From GCA-002733465 sp965230525 (GTDB lineage: Bacteria > Pseudomonadota > Gammaproteobacteria > Enterobacterales > Kangiellaceae): 64,000 nt of DNA. Of the stretch, positions 46,367-55,869 are shown piece by piece. Each line of letters opens with the position of its first letter. The first letter of the stretch is position 1. The notes under the pieces were generated by a model. The model saw only the letters and a list, made by a program, of their open reading frames with translations, was not told the origin of the DNA and did no database searches. The DNA lies in assembly GCA_965230525.1 (NCBI GenBank), contig OZ246008.1, positions 4,526,001 through 4,590,000 of the forward strand, given 5' to 3'. Position numbers and translations under genes: made by a program.

Positions 46367-47266
46367 ATGATGGAACCGGTGGTCAGGGTCGATGATAGCG
46401 GAGCCAATCCGGAACAGGGGCAAGTCGTGTATGACTTCAGTAAACTCCTATGGAACATTGGAATGCTTTTAACAGCGCTAGTATTTGCACCCTTTACCTT
46501 TAGTTTTAGCTCCCTCCTATTATTTTTACTACTGACCTACTTTTCGCTGTTAATCGGTCACAGTGTCGGCATGCATCGAATGATGATTCATCGCACTTTT
46601 AAATCACCACGCCTGGTGGAAAGGCTCTTGATTTATATCGGTGTATTAGTAGGTATGTCGGGTCCCTATGGGATTATTCGTATTCATGACATAAGAGACT
46701 GGGCTCAGCGACAAGAAAAATGTCATGATTTTTTCTCGCATAAACAAAGCTATTGGAAAGATATTTGGTGGCAACTAACTTGCAAATTCCAATTTAAACA
46801 TCCTCCAAAAGTGAACATCGAAGATAAATATAAAAACGATAAGTTTTACCGGTGGCTCGAAGCGACTTGGCGACTTCATCAAATTGGGTTAGCGATTGTT
46901 TTATTCCTTTTAGGCGGTTGGTCTTTTGTTATTTGGGGAGTTTGCTTGCGCGTGGCAGTCAGTGTTGTTGGGCATTGGACGATTACTTATTTTTGTCACA
47001 ATCCTGGACCTGGAACTTGGCGAGTAAAAAATGCCGTGGTTCAAGCATCCAATATTAGAGGCTTGGGCCTGCTAACCTATGGTGAATGCTGGCACAACAA
47101 TCACCATGCATTTCCAGAGTCCGCACAAATTGGAATTGAGTCAGGCCAAATTGACCCTGCTTGGCAATTCATTCGCTTATTGGCCAGGCTAGGACTGGCC
47201 TCAGAAATTGGCTTGCCAAGAAGTGAAGCGCTTAGAGATGACCTAGTAAATCTTAAAGAGATTTAA
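46367..47266 (+). CDS. Membrane fatty-acid desaturase with unusual second His box
   Basis: 299 residues with about five helices. His box 1 is HRMMIH (70-75), box 3 is HNNHH near residue 245, but box 2 is not the classical HRxHH: the region reads RIHDIRDWAQRQEKCHDF with His107 and His120 only. Such di-iron enzymes insert cis double bonds in acyl chains; I believe close relatives in Gammaproteobacteria share this variant. ATG 46367 (second Met at 46370) with GAGGGAT 6 nt upstream. Confidence 0.82.
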   Translation: MMEPVVRVDDSGANPEQGQVVYDFSKLLWNIGMLLTALVFAPFTFSFSSLLLFLLLTYFSLLIGHSVGMHRMMIHRTFKSPRLVERLLIYIGVLVGMSGPYGIIRIHDIRDWAQRQEKCHDFFSHKQSYWKDIWWQLTCKFQFKHPPKVNIEDKYKNDKFYRWLEATWRLHQIGLAIVLFLLGGWSFVIWGVCLRVAVSVVGHWTITYFCHNPGPGTWRVKNAVVQASNIRGLGLLTYGECWHNNHHAFPESAQIGIESGQIDPAWQFIRLLARLGLASEIGLPRSEALRDDLVNLKEI

Positions 47267-47344
47267 ACTGTTTATTTGTGGCTAAGTTTAAGCCTCAGCA
47301 AATCATTGCACAAGGTATAAGCGTGGCTGCGCTTGCGGCGAGGT

Positions 47345-47668
47345 TTATCTTTCTGTAATTGCTTCGGATAGCCGCTCCATCATGGCTTCAAACGACTCTC
47401 CGGGCTGCTGTTTTTTCCTCAGATCATATTCGCACCAAACCCAACCATCATGCTGATCTTCGGGCAAATCCGTGGGTGGAGGTGCAGGGATATCGGTAAG
47501 ATAACTCCATTTTGGTTGATTTTGCCCCATTGCATCTTCTCCGCCACCACTCCAAAACACTTCTAAAATGGTGGTCTCTGTACCCCACAAATGTTTAGCG
47601 GATGGATGTGGAGGCTGCAAAATTGCAACTTCGCCAACACTGAAATAAGGCGGTCTGCGTTCACTCAT
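47345..47668 (-). CDS. Small conserved protein beside an ECF sigma factor
   Basis: 107 residues, soluble. Rich in Pro and Trp in the middle (TDIPAPPPTDLPEDQHDGWVWCEYDLRKK). I do not recognise the family. ATG 47668 overlaps the sigma factor's stop by 4 bp (ATGA), so translation is coupled and its function is probably linked to the sigma factor or kinase. Convergent with the desaturase. Confidence 0.6.
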   Translation of the reverse strand: MSERRPPYFSVGEVAILQPPHPSAKHLWGTETTILEVFWSGGGEDAMGQNQPKWSYLTDIPAPPPTDLPEDQHDGWVWCEYDLRKKQQPGESFEAMMERLSEAITER

Positions 47669-48222
47669 GAGCTTTTCAACTGATTACCCAACCAGGCCTT
47701 GGCAAATCGAATATCTCGATCAAGCGTGCTGCGTGATAGGTTTAAAACTTCGGACATTTCTTCATAGGTCAGTCCACCAAAAAATTGCAATTCGAGCATT
47801 TCAGCTTTTCTAGGATCTTTTTGCGCTAATAAATTAAGCGCCTCGTGTAAATCCAATATTTCATCGCCAGCCTCGGGACTAACCACAATAACATCGTCCA
47901 GCGGTAATGATTTAACACCATCACCCCGCCGCTTAGCACTTTTTGATTTTGCGTGATCAACTAATATTCTGCGCATAAGCCTGGCTGCCAAAGCAAAAAA
48001 GTGGCTTCGGTCTTGCCAATCGACATCAACTTCGATTAGCTTGGCATAGGCTTCATGGACTAAGGCGGTGGTTTGCAGGGTGTGGTTGGCCTGTTCACCA
48101 CGAAATGCATTTGCGGCGATTCGATGCAAGGTGTCGTAAACCATAGGAGTTAGCTTATCTAGGCTTGCCGCATCTCCAGCAACCCAATTTTGCAAAAGCA
48201 TTGTAATATTTCGGTTTGACAC
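47665..48222 (-). CDS. ECF-type sigma factor (TIGR02999-like)
   Basis: 185 residues with sigma region 2 (LVHEAYAKLIEVDVDWQDRSHFFALAARLMRRILVDHAK) and region 4 HTH (LTYEEMSEVLNLSRSTLDRDIRFAKAWL). The HEAYxKL...HFFAxAAxxMRRILVDHAR pattern marks the group often next to serine/threonine kinases. Start GTG 48222 with GGAGAG 6 nt upstream. No anti-sigma gene is visible; control may come from phosphorylation by the kinase. Downstream of the kinase by 83 bp and overlapping the 107-aa gene. Confidence 0.9.
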   Translation of the reverse strand: MSNRNITMLLQNWVAGDAASLDKLTPMVYDTLHRIAANAFRGEQANHTLQTTALVHEAYAKLIEVDVDWQDRSHFFALAARLMRRILVDHAKSKSAKRRGDGVKSLPLDDVIVVSPEAGDEILDLHEALNLLAQKDPRKAEMLELQFFGGLTYEEMSEVLNLSRSTLDRDIRFAKAWLGNQLKSS

Positions 48223-48305
48223 GACGACTCTCCATCATCTTCGGTTTTATCTTATACAAACCATCGACGATTTCAAGTTAGTGGTACACAAAATTGCACT
48301 ACTCA

Positions 48306-50993
48306 CTACTTAGACTCGCTTTCCGACTCCAGTAATTGCTCAAATTGGACTTGTTTTTCTTTATCTCCCATCTTTTGATAAAGCGCTATTAGTTTGCGGA
48401 CGGCAGTTTGAGTTCGTCGATCGCCACTACCTCGTTTAGATTGTGCCGTTTGATAACTGTCTAGTAGCCATTCCTCTGCTTCTTTAAACTCTGAAAGCTG
48501 CGTCAATGCAGCGCCTAATTTAATCTTTGCGTCAATAACAGCCTTATGCTCGTCATTAACAGCCCCTCTGCGTACTGCCAAAATTTTCCGATACAAGACA
48601 ACCGCTTCGGAATATTTCTCCTGGAGCATATAAATTCGCGCAATACCGCTAAACGGATAACTACGATGAATATGGTTTTCGGGTAGTTTGATTTCATCTT
48701 GAGTTTGAGTGGATAACCGAAAATACTGCATAGCTTCTTCATAACGACCGAGGTCCTTTAGTGTTAATGCATGATTATTGTATGCTGCCGCTAAACTTGG
48801 TGTTGGCTCTGGATAAGCGCGTTTTAGAATCTCTAGGAATTTCTTATTCGCTTCTAGCGCTTCCTCATGCTCGCCCATTTTTGACAGCAACAAACTATAG
48901 CTATTCCAAGTATTTCCAAGCTCACCATGGTCTGGCCCCAATATTTTGGTTCGACTTTCTATCACCTGTAAATAAAGCTGCTTGGACTCTTGAAACTTGT
49001 ATTCATCTCTTAATAGCGCTGCAAGTTCTCGCTTACTGCTATTAATATCCGGATGAGGACCTCCGTTATAGATTCGCTCTTGCATCGCAAGCGCTTGCCG
49101 CAGCAAAGATTCCGCTTCCGCCTTTCTATCCATATACCGGTAAAAACCACCGAGCTGTTTAGTGAGCTTGGCAAGATACACATTATCACCTTGCGATAGT
49201 TGTTTGCTGGTAGCTAAACCCTGTTTAAAGTATTTTTCGGCTTGCGCATAGTTTCCGCGCATTTGTTCGAAGTAAGCAAAAACACTTAACACTTCCACAA
49301 CGTCAAAGTGAGCATCACCCAGAATTTCACGCTTGGTTTTTAGCGACTGCGTTAGAAGTTGTTCGGCTTTATCATAATTTCCTTGGTCCTGAAGTAATAA
49401 TGCAAGCACTAATTGAGTTGTGGCTACATCCAAATGGTGAGTACCCAATAAGTTAACTTGCTGCTCCAATGCATCCGAAAGCAAAGTTTTGGCTGTCTTT
49501 TCATCACCAAGCTTATAATAAACTTCCCCCAAAACACGTCGCAATGTTTGTTGCACAACGGGCTGTTCAAGCAATTCATAATCAATCGCTCTAGCCCCCT
49601 CATCTAAAAGCTCCCTAGCACTGACTTCTTCGCCAAGGCTTCGAGACGGCTTAGCATGCTCAAAGAGTCCAGTCACAAACTGCACAACTTGCTCGGCCTT
49701 TTTTCGCTCGCTGACGGCAATATCCCGCTGTTGCTTTAATTGATCGGTATAAAATAGTGTAATTAAGCCAATCGATAAAACAGCCAAACTGGCCACCATA
49801 ACTGCAGCACGATTTCGCTGTACAAACTTACTCAACCGATAAAGTGTTGAATCTGGTCTAGCAGCCACAGGTTGCCCGCGTAAGTGACGCTTGATATCTG
49901 AGGAAAATTCACTGGCCGAGGTATAGCGGCGTTGTGGCTCACGATGTAACGCCATTAGACAAATAGTATCAAGGTCGCCCGCAATGCTGCGCTTCAGCCT
50001 TTGGATGCCAACACGACGGTGCTGACTGAGTGTTTCAATCACCAGTTGGTGCTCTGGATCTCTTTGCAGCTGGGTTACAGCATCGCTGGGTTTAAGCGGC
50101 TGTTGAGTTAACACTAGCTCACGAAATTCTTTAACTGTTCGTCTCACTTCAAAGGGACGTCGTCCGGTTAATAACTGGTAAAATAAAATACCAAGTGCAT
50201 AGACATCCGATGCGGTTGTAATCGTATCACCTAGCAGTTGCTCGGGTGACGCATAGGCTGGCGTATGAATTTGTAATCCGGTGCGAGTCGCAAGCTGTTC
50301 TTGGTCATCATCTAGTAGTTTTGCAATCCCAAAATCAAGTAGTTTCAATTCTCCAGATTCAGTCACAATAATATTGGAGGGCTTCAGATCGCGATGCACA
50401 ATAAGATTGGTGTGAGCATAATGAACCGCGTCACAGACTTTTCTAAAAAGCTCTAAGCGTTGTTTGATACCTAGTCTGTGGTTATCGCAATATTCGATAA
50501 TCGGGCTGCCATCGACATATTCCATAACAAAATAAGGTCGACCATCTTGGGTCACACCACCGTCAATTAGCTTGGCAATGTTCTTGTGGTTTAGTCTTGC
50601 TAGGATCTGGCGCTCCAATTGGAACCGAGTATTAACGCCAAAAGAATCCATCCCCTTTTTTACCAGCTTTAGAGCGGCTAGCTGTTGAAAATCACTTTGA
50701 GTTCTTTTTGCCAGAAAGACGGTCCCCATTCCACCGACACCAAGCGATTTGATAATTCTCCACTCATCAATATCAGTACCAATAAGATCTTCATCCAATC
50801 CGGCGGGCTCCACCTGGATCAAGCTGTTTAGCGAATCGGCGGTTTGATCTGCCGCTAGTAGAGCTTCAAGCTCTTGTTTTAATTGAAAATTATCTTCACA
50901 AACCAATTCGAGAAACGCCTCACGTTCCTCGCTGGGCAAATCGACGGCTTGTTGAAAAATTGACTGAAGTCGTTGCCAATCTATATCACTCAT
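48306..50993 (-). CDS. Ser/Thr protein kinase with TPR sensor domain
   Basis: 895 residues. The kinase domain spans about 78-370: Gly-loop GVGGMG (85-90), Lys109, HRDLKPSN (His200, Asp202, Asn207) and DFG (220-222). One membrane helix (396-416) precedes a large region of TPR repeats (about 460-880; many [YF]xxA.xxxxxAL patterns). The topology would put the TPRs in the periplasm as an input domain. The first 60 residues are a helical extension typical of this group. ATG 50993. Likely signals to the sigma factor just downstream. Confidence 0.92.
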   Translation of the reverse strand: MSDIDWQRLQSIFQQAVDLPSEEREAFLELVCEDNFQLKQELEALLAADQTADSLNSLIQVEPAGLDEDLIGTDIDEWRIIKSLGVGGMGTVFLAKRTQSDFQQLAALKLVKKGMDSFGVNTRFQLERQILARLNHKNIAKLIDGGVTQDGRPYFVMEYVDGSPIIEYCDNHRLGIKQRLELFRKVCDAVHYAHTNLIVHRDLKPSNIIVTESGELKLLDFGIAKLLDDDQEQLATRTGLQIHTPAYASPEQLLGDTITTASDVYALGILFYQLLTGRRPFEVRRTVKEFRELVLTQQPLKPSDAVTQLQRDPEHQLVIETLSQHRRVGIQRLKRSIAGDLDTICLMALHREPQRRYTSASEFSSDIKRHLRGQPVAARPDSTLYRLSKFVQRNRAAVMVASLAVLSIGLITLFYTDQLKQQRDIAVSERKKAEQVVQFVTGLFEHAKPSRSLGEEVSARELLDEGARAIDYELLEQPVVQQTLRRVLGEVYYKLGDEKTAKTLLSDALEQQVNLLGTHHLDVATTQLVLALLLQDQGNYDKAEQLLTQSLKTKREILGDAHFDVVEVLSVFAYFEQMRGNYAQAEKYFKQGLATSKQLSQGDNVYLAKLTKQLGGFYRYMDRKAEAESLLRQALAMQERIYNGGPHPDINSSKRELAALLRDEYKFQESKQLYLQVIESRTKILGPDHGELGNTWNSYSLLLSKMGEHEEALEANKKFLEILKRAYPEPTPSLAAAYNNHALTLKDLGRYEEAMQYFRLSTQTQDEIKLPENHIHRSYPFSGIARIYMLQEKYSEAVVLYRKILAVRRGAVNDEHKAVIDAKIKLGAALTQLSEFKEAEEWLLDSYQTAQSKRGSGDRRTQTAVRKLIALYQKMGDKEKQVQFEQLLESESESK

Positions 50994-51306
50994 CTAGCGT
51001 TTCTCAGTATGCTGTGTGTCGGTATTATTGAACGATCAATTGCAGAGGCAATTTTTACCCCATCTATAAACTTAACAGCGAGTTTTTAACGCAATATTAC
51101 CCACAAATTTTTTGTTTTTTTCTAAAAGGTGAAATTATGACTAATAAATAATCAGCTGAAGCTGTATTTTGCTTACTATTTCAAGAGTCTCGCATGAATC
51201 AAACAGTAAATTCAAAGATAAGCGTAAATTCCCTTAGACAAACTATGACTCTATCAACCGATTATTGTAATATTGCGGATAATCATCAGGACTATATAAG
51301 TAATTT
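50994..51306. other. Divergent promoter region of kinase and histidine kinase
   Basis: 313 bp of AT-rich DNA with a T-run (TTTTTTGTTTTTTTC) near 51110. No coding frame with support. Should contain two divergent promoters. Confidence 0.35.
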
Positions 51307-52728
51307 ATGAAAAAAACCCTCATCATTGCAGCTATCGCGTTCTTAGTGCTCTATTTCACTGGATTGGGCGACGCCTTTATTCAGCTCTTTAAAGATGAGC
51401 GCGGCAAAACTAACTGGCAATACGTTGCTAATTGGTCGAGTGGTATATTAATCATATTACTGTCAATTTCCGCCACCATTCTATATTTTAGTCGCAAGGA
51501 AAAAGATAAAGCCAACGCTGAACTAAAGGCCATCAAAGACGATTTAGAGCAGCGAGTTTTAGAGCGAACTGCGACCCTCGATGAATCGAATCGCAAATTG
51601 AAGGAAGAGATAGAAAGGCACTTAACCACCACTGAGCAATTGCATGCTTCGGAACATTATATTCACAGTATACTGTCCTCCATGCCTTCGATGCTGGTTG
51701 GTCTGAACCCACAAGGCGAGATTACTCAATGGAACAAAAAGGCGGAACAATACACTGGACTAAAAGCAAAAGATGCCATCAGTCGAAACCTCTGGGAAGC
51801 CTACCCAATTATTACCGTCACGCCGACTCAAGTCAGAGAGGCGCTTACCAAGACTGAGCCTACCACGATTCGACAGAACCAACGCGGCTTGTTTCATTTT
51901 GATATTACTATTTATCCATTGCATGGCACCGGTGAGTCTGGCGTGGTACTGCTTCTGGATGATGTGTCTAAACAAGTTAAATCTGAAAACAAATTAATTC
52001 AACGAGACAAAATCTCTTCAATGGGCGAGCTGGCGTCTTCAATGGCTCATGATATGAATGCACCGCTGCATGGCATGTTGGCTGATATCAATCTGATTGA
52101 TTCCAAAATCAATCAGTTACCGCTCGACTCAGAAGGCTTGCAAGAAATTAGAGAAGGAATTGCAGACGCGGTTGCACAAGGCCGACAAGCAAGCGCAATT
52201 ATTCAAAACCTTCTTGATTTTGCCAATTCACAGCGGCAAGAAAAACAAGCCGCGGATATGACGGTAGTGATGGATCACTCAATCGAACTAGCGGAAAAAG
52301 TATTGTCACTACCGCAGGGGCTAAACTTTACCGATGTTCAAATTGAACGAGATTATGACGATAACCTTCCCAAAGTTAATTGTCATATTTCAGAAATTCA
52401 ACAAGTGTTTTTGAGCCTCCTGCGTCATTGCTTTTATGCCATAGGCAAAATCGATAGAGAAGAGTTCAAACCGAATATTCGAGTGAGAATGCTAGAATGC
52501 TATGGCGCGCTGTGGTTGAAAATATCGCACAATGGCTTAGGGTTAACTGGCGAAGAACAACAATCTATTTTTGAGCCCTTCTTCAGTAACTTACCACTTG
52601 ATTCGGAATATGATGCAGACAAGCGACTGTCGTTCTCACACTTTGTCATTACCGAACATCATCAAGGCCAAATGGCGGTGACTTCTGATGTCAATGTTGG
52701 GACGACCTTCCATATCCAATTTGACTAG
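51307..52728 (+). CDS. PAS histidine-kinase-like protein with degenerate ATPase domain
   Basis: 473 residues: two helices (4-20, 44-62), a coiled coil (66-108), a PAS domain (112-225) and an H-box MGELASSMAHDMNAPL with His248. The ATPase half is degenerate: the N-box reads LLRHCFYAI (His374 where Asn is invariant), the G1 box HNGLG (His408 where Asp is invariant), and the GxGLGLS turn is absent (RLSFSHFVI). It can dimerise and be phosphorylated but may not bind ATP. ATG 51307 has no strong ribosome site. No response regulator follows. Confidence 0.85.
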   Translation: MKKTLIIAAIAFLVLYFTGLGDAFIQLFKDERGKTNWQYVANWSSGILIILLSISATILYFSRKEKDKANAELKAIKDDLEQRVLERTATLDESNRKLKEEIERHLTTTEQLHASEHYIHSILSSMPSMLVGLNPQGEITQWNKKAEQYTGLKAKDAISRNLWEAYPIITVTPTQVREALTKTEPTTIRQNQRGLFHFDITIYPLHGTGESGVVLLLDDVSKQVKSENKLIQRDKISSMGELASSMAHDMNAPLHGMLADINLIDSKINQLPLDSEGLQEIREGIADAVAQGRQASAIIQNLLDFANSQRQEKQAADMTVVMDHSIELAEKVLSLPQGLNFTDVQIERDYDDNLPKVNCHISEIQQVFLSLLRHCFYAIGKIDREEFKPNIRVRMLECYGALWLKISHNGLGLTGEEQQSIFEPFFSNLPLDSEYDADKRLSFSHFVITEHHQGQMAVTSDVNVGTTFHIQFD

Positions 52729-52771
52729 ATGATTCCCAATTGATGTTCTGGAGTTGACGCGATTAATTCAT

Positions 52772-52800
52772 TGGGTAGAAGCTTGTTAAGCCTCTACCCA
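52772..52800. terminator. Hairpin between convergent genes
   Basis: TGGGTAGA (52772-52779) and TCTACCCA (52793-52800) form a perfect eight-base-pair stem with a 13-nt loop between the genes ending at 52728 and 52860. No T-tract. Confidence 0.4.
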
Positions 52801-52859
52801 CTCCCAGTTATACGGCGCTACCTAGCGCAGAGCTAAGCACTTTGCAGCTTTGCTTCGCT

Positions 52860-53756
52860 CTAACTCTTCGCTTGACTTCTCACTTCGCCAGGACTTAAAC
52901 CAAGCACTCGTTTAAACGCTTTGGAAAAAGATGATTCGTTTTCGTAGCCGACTTGTTGCGCCACTGATAAGGTTGATTCGGCTGGATCTTTTAATAACCC
53001 ATAGGCCACTGAAATTCGCCACTGAGTTAAATATTCCATCACCGGTAAACCGACAACTTTTTTGAACAGTTCGGCATAACTCGTGCGTGACATGTGACTT
53101 AATTCGGCCAGCGAATTGAGACTCCACTTTTGCTCAGGCTGCCGAATAATCGCGGCAACCGAGGCGCTTAAACGCTCGTTGGCAAGTGCCGCAAATAAAC
53201 CCTGCTCTAACGAAAGGTATTCGCGAAACAAGCTCGCCAGTAGACACTCTGATAGCTTCTCAAGGATAAAACTGGACCCTTTATTGGCGGGCAGCGACTC
53301 TTCAATCATTAATTGAATAAACCTGGAAAGTTTGGCGTTGTCTTTATTGTCTTTGGTAATAATGATTGATTGGGGTAAATGCTCGGTCAACTGCTCAATT
53401 AATGGGTGCTGATACACAAAATAGCCACAGACTAACCCGGTCGCGCCGTCAATGACTCCGGCTTCATAAGTACTCGATTGTGAAGCATTTATCGCACTTT
53501 TAAAGCTCGGTTCATTACTGATACAGTGCTTCGCATCGTGTGGAAAAAGGACTAGATCACCTTGTTTCAACGTGACTATATCGGCCGATTGATCTTCGAC
53601 TCGTAAATAGCATTGACCATGTGTAATCACATGAAAACTTAAATAACTCGCCCCCGAAGTATCAATGGTCCAATTTCCACAGTATTGACCATTATGAAAG
53701 ATTTCCGCCGAAACATTAAAAGTCGAAAAAAGCTTGTTGAGCACATCTTCGGACAT
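52860..53756 (-). CDS. AraC-family regulator (cupin + HTH)
   Basis: 298 residues. An N-terminal cupin-like part (FHVITHGQCYLRVE, LKQGDLVLFPHDAKHCI) and a C-terminal double HTH (LNSLAELSHMSRTSYAELFKKVVGLPVMEYLTQWRISVAYGLL; VAQQVGYENESSFSKAFKRVLGLSPGEVR). This is the AraC_binding_2 cupin subfamily, which often controls a nearby gene. It diverges from the YHS-protein gene across 95 bp, the likely target. ATG 53756. Confidence 0.92.
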   Translation of the reverse strand: MSEDVLNKLFSTFNVSAEIFHNGQYCGNWTIDTSGASYLSFHVITHGQCYLRVEDQSADIVTLKQGDLVLFPHDAKHCISNEPSFKSAINASQSSTYEAGVIDGATGLVCGYFVYQHPLIEQLTEHLPQSIIITKDNKDNAKLSRFIQLMIEESLPANKGSSFILEKLSECLLASLFREYLSLEQGLFAALANERLSASVAAIIRQPEQKWSLNSLAELSHMSRTSYAELFKKVVGLPVMEYLTQWRISVAYGLLKDPAESTLSVAQQVGYENESSFSKAFKRVLGLSPGEVRSQAKS

Positions 53757-53851
53757 TTAGACATAAACCTCGTTATTTGAAACCTAGTAGCAAATGTAGC
53801 TTGGCAATAAACTAGAACGCGTCAATTAAGACTCAACCAAGGATACATACT

Positions 53852-54334
53852 ATGTTCAATTATACACGTTTAAAAGCTGGCTTGATTAAATCTACCATGT
53901 CCTTACTAGTTTTATTATTTACTTCGATTAGCTTTGCTGGAGTAGACACAGAAACTGATAAAAATGGCGTGATTTTGGCCGGCCATGATGCGGTCGCTTA
54001 CTTCACAGATGCCAAGGCCGTGGAAGGAAAGGCTAACATTACTGCGGTTCACAATAATGCTATTTACCGGTTTAGCAGTGAAAAAAATCGAAAGCTTTTT
54101 GTCAAGAACCCAACCAAATACGCACCCGCTTATGGCGGCTTTTGTGCCTATGGCATGACTTTTGGCAAAAAATTTGAAGTCGATGGCAAAGCCTTTGAAG
54201 TGGTTGATGGTGTGCTCTATGTAAATAAAAACTTAAGCGTTTATGAAGCTTGGAAAAAAGACGTTCCAAAACACCTTAAGGAAGCCAATAACGAATGGCC
54301 GTCAGTAAAAGATGTAGCCGCGGACAAGCTATAA
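53852..54334 (+). CDS. Exported YHS-domain protein
   Basis: 160 residues with a signal peptide ending near FAG (residues about 30). The mature part: GHDAVAYFTDAKAVEGKANITAVHNNAIYRFSSEKNRKLFVKNPTKYAPAYGGFCAYGM, which is the YHS domain pattern, ending with YVNKNLSVYEAW. YHS domains often bind metals; Cys in GFCAYG fits. Such stand-alone proteins are widespread without a clear role. Probably controlled by the divergent AraC regulator at 53756. Confidence 0.85.
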   Translation: MFNYTRLKAGLIKSTMSLLVLLFTSISFAGVDTETDKNGVILAGHDAVAYFTDAKAVEGKANITAVHNNAIYRFSSEKNRKLFVKNPTKYAPAYGGFCAYGMTFGKKFEVDGKAFEVVDGVLYVNKNLSVYEAWKKDVPKHLKEANNEWPSVKDVAADKL

Positions 54335-54356
54335 GTCATCTTTCAAGAATATCGAA

Positions 54357-54445
54357 TTCGTTGTCACAACGAACTGTCCTCCACTTAGTCGTAATGTAGC
54401 TTTCTCCGTTAGCTATTTGAAGAATTGAGTGGAGGTCATCTTTTT
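54357..54445 (+). terminator. Terminator region after the YHS gene
   Basis: TTCGTTG-tca-CAACGAA (54357-54373) is a perfect tight hairpin. Then CCTCCACT (54378-54385) pairs with AGTGGAGG (54428-54435), and TCATCTTTTTT follows, so the second stem has a T-run. Likely ends the YHS transcript ahead of the convergent decarboxylase. Confidence 0.5.
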
Positions 54446-54449
54446 TCGC

Positions 54450-55868
54450 TCAGCTTGAACGCACAAGTGTTAGCTGCTCATTTAAGTCATCTAGTAGCTG
54501 GTCAACCTGTAACTGGTGAGTTCTAAATGACAGTATGCATACGCGAATAACATACTCCCCTGCAACGGAAGTCCCCGACAAGTTCACTCTTCCCTTTTGA
54601 TTTATTCTTTCAATAATCTGACGATTAATTTTGTTAAGCGCCTCTATCGATAGGTCGGTATTATCAAATTTAAACACAGTTAAAGACAACTCAGGTGGCG
54701 CGATAATTTTCCAACATTTCTGCTGCTTGAGTTTTTGGTAGAAATAATTTGCTAAATCCAGTTTTTCTTGAAGTGTTTGCCGAAATGCTTGCACACCGTG
54801 CATTTTAAATGGCAACCAAATCGCCAGCCCTCTTGTCGGCCGTGTTAATTCGAGAGAAAGCTCAGAAAAATCCCAAAGGGTATTTTGTTCGGCTTTTTCA
54901 GGTATATAATCAGCTTGATGCGAAAAGGTATGCTTTAAATCCTCTTGGCTCTTAACCAAAATAGCGCCTGTACCATAGGGCAGAAATAGTCCTTTATGGG
55001 GATCGAGGGTAATTGAATCGGCACGCTCAATTCCGCTTAACTTTGTTTTACCCAAATCGGTAAAACAAAAAAAGCCGCCATAGGCAGCGTCAACATGATA
55101 CCAAGCGGAATGTTCCTGACAGAGATCCGCAATATCGTGCAAAGCGTCGACCGAGCCTGTGTTGGTGCTACCCGCTGTTGCTACAACCATTAAAGGCCGG
55201 AGTCCATTTGCTAAATCTCGTTTTATTTGTTCGGCTAGCTTTTGAACATCAAGTCGATGATGTTTATCGACATCAATAATGCGAATTCGCCGAGACATAA
55301 TTCCAGCCGCATGGAAGGCCTTCCACATTGAATGATGCACAAATTGACTGGCGTAAACGACACCACTGGAAAAGTCTTCTCCCATGACTTTACGACGAGC
55401 ACAAATCACAGCAGTTAAGTTTGCGATAGAACCGCCGGAAGTAAATGTACCAGCCGCGTTTTGATCATAGCCAACCATTTTACAGAACCAGCGCAATACA
55501 TCCGATTCAATCTGGCTCAACAACGGGGCGGTCGCATCGATACCGACATAGCGATTAGCAATTTTACTGATCAGATCGGCAATACCGGCATGCACTATCC
55601 CTCCACCGGGAATGTAAGCCATAAAGCCAGGATGAGCGGTTGGAAGTGCATTGGGGAAAACTTGCTCGAAAAGTTCTTTCAAGATCGCTTCAAGGGGCAG
55701 AGATTCATCAGGAATGGACTGCTCTCTTTGTTGAGCCAGAGAGCGAGCCTTTGTTACGTTATAGCTTGATACGGCAGAATTATTTTCTAGAAACTCAACT
55801 AACTTTTCAGTGACCAGAGATAACATCTCCCTCACTTGTTCGGGGGCTGGCTCTAATGGGTGAGTCAA
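54450..55868 (-). CDS. PLP-dependent group II decarboxylase (aromatic-amino-acid type)
   Basis: 472 residues. PLP site LDPHKGLFLPYGTG (Schiff-base Lys), YHVDAAYGG (Asp that holds the ring nitrogen) and FVHHSMWKA (stacking His). N-terminal segments AHPGFMAYIPGGG and GTFTSGGSIANLTA match aromatic-L-amino-acid decarboxylases, but glutamate or 2,4-diaminobutyrate cannot be excluded. Start TTG 55868 with AGAGGA about 7 nt upstream, one base after the S9 stop codon, so it is translationally coupled to that gene. Confidence 0.92.
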   Translation of the reverse strand: MTHPLEPAPEQVREMLSLVTEKLVEFLENNSAVSSYNVTKARSLAQQREQSIPDESLPLEAILKELFEQVFPNALPTAHPGFMAYIPGGGIVHAGIADLISKIANRYVGIDATAPLLSQIESDVLRWFCKMVGYDQNAAGTFTSGGSIANLTAVICARRKVMGEDFSSGVVYASQFVHHSMWKAFHAAGIMSRRIRIIDVDKHHRLDVQKLAEQIKRDLANGLRPLMVVATAGSTNTGSVDALHDIADLCQEHSAWYHVDAAYGGFFCFTDLGKTKLSGIERADSITLDPHKGLFLPYGTGAILVKSQEDLKHTFSHQADYIPEKAEQNTLWDFSELSLELTRPTRGLAIWLPFKMHGVQAFRQTLQEKLDLANYFYQKLKQQKCWKIIAPPELSLTVFKFDNTDLSIEALNKINRQIIERINQKGRVNLSGTSVAGEYVIRVCILSFRTHQLQVDQLLDDLNEQLTLVRSS

Positions 55869-55869
55869 A

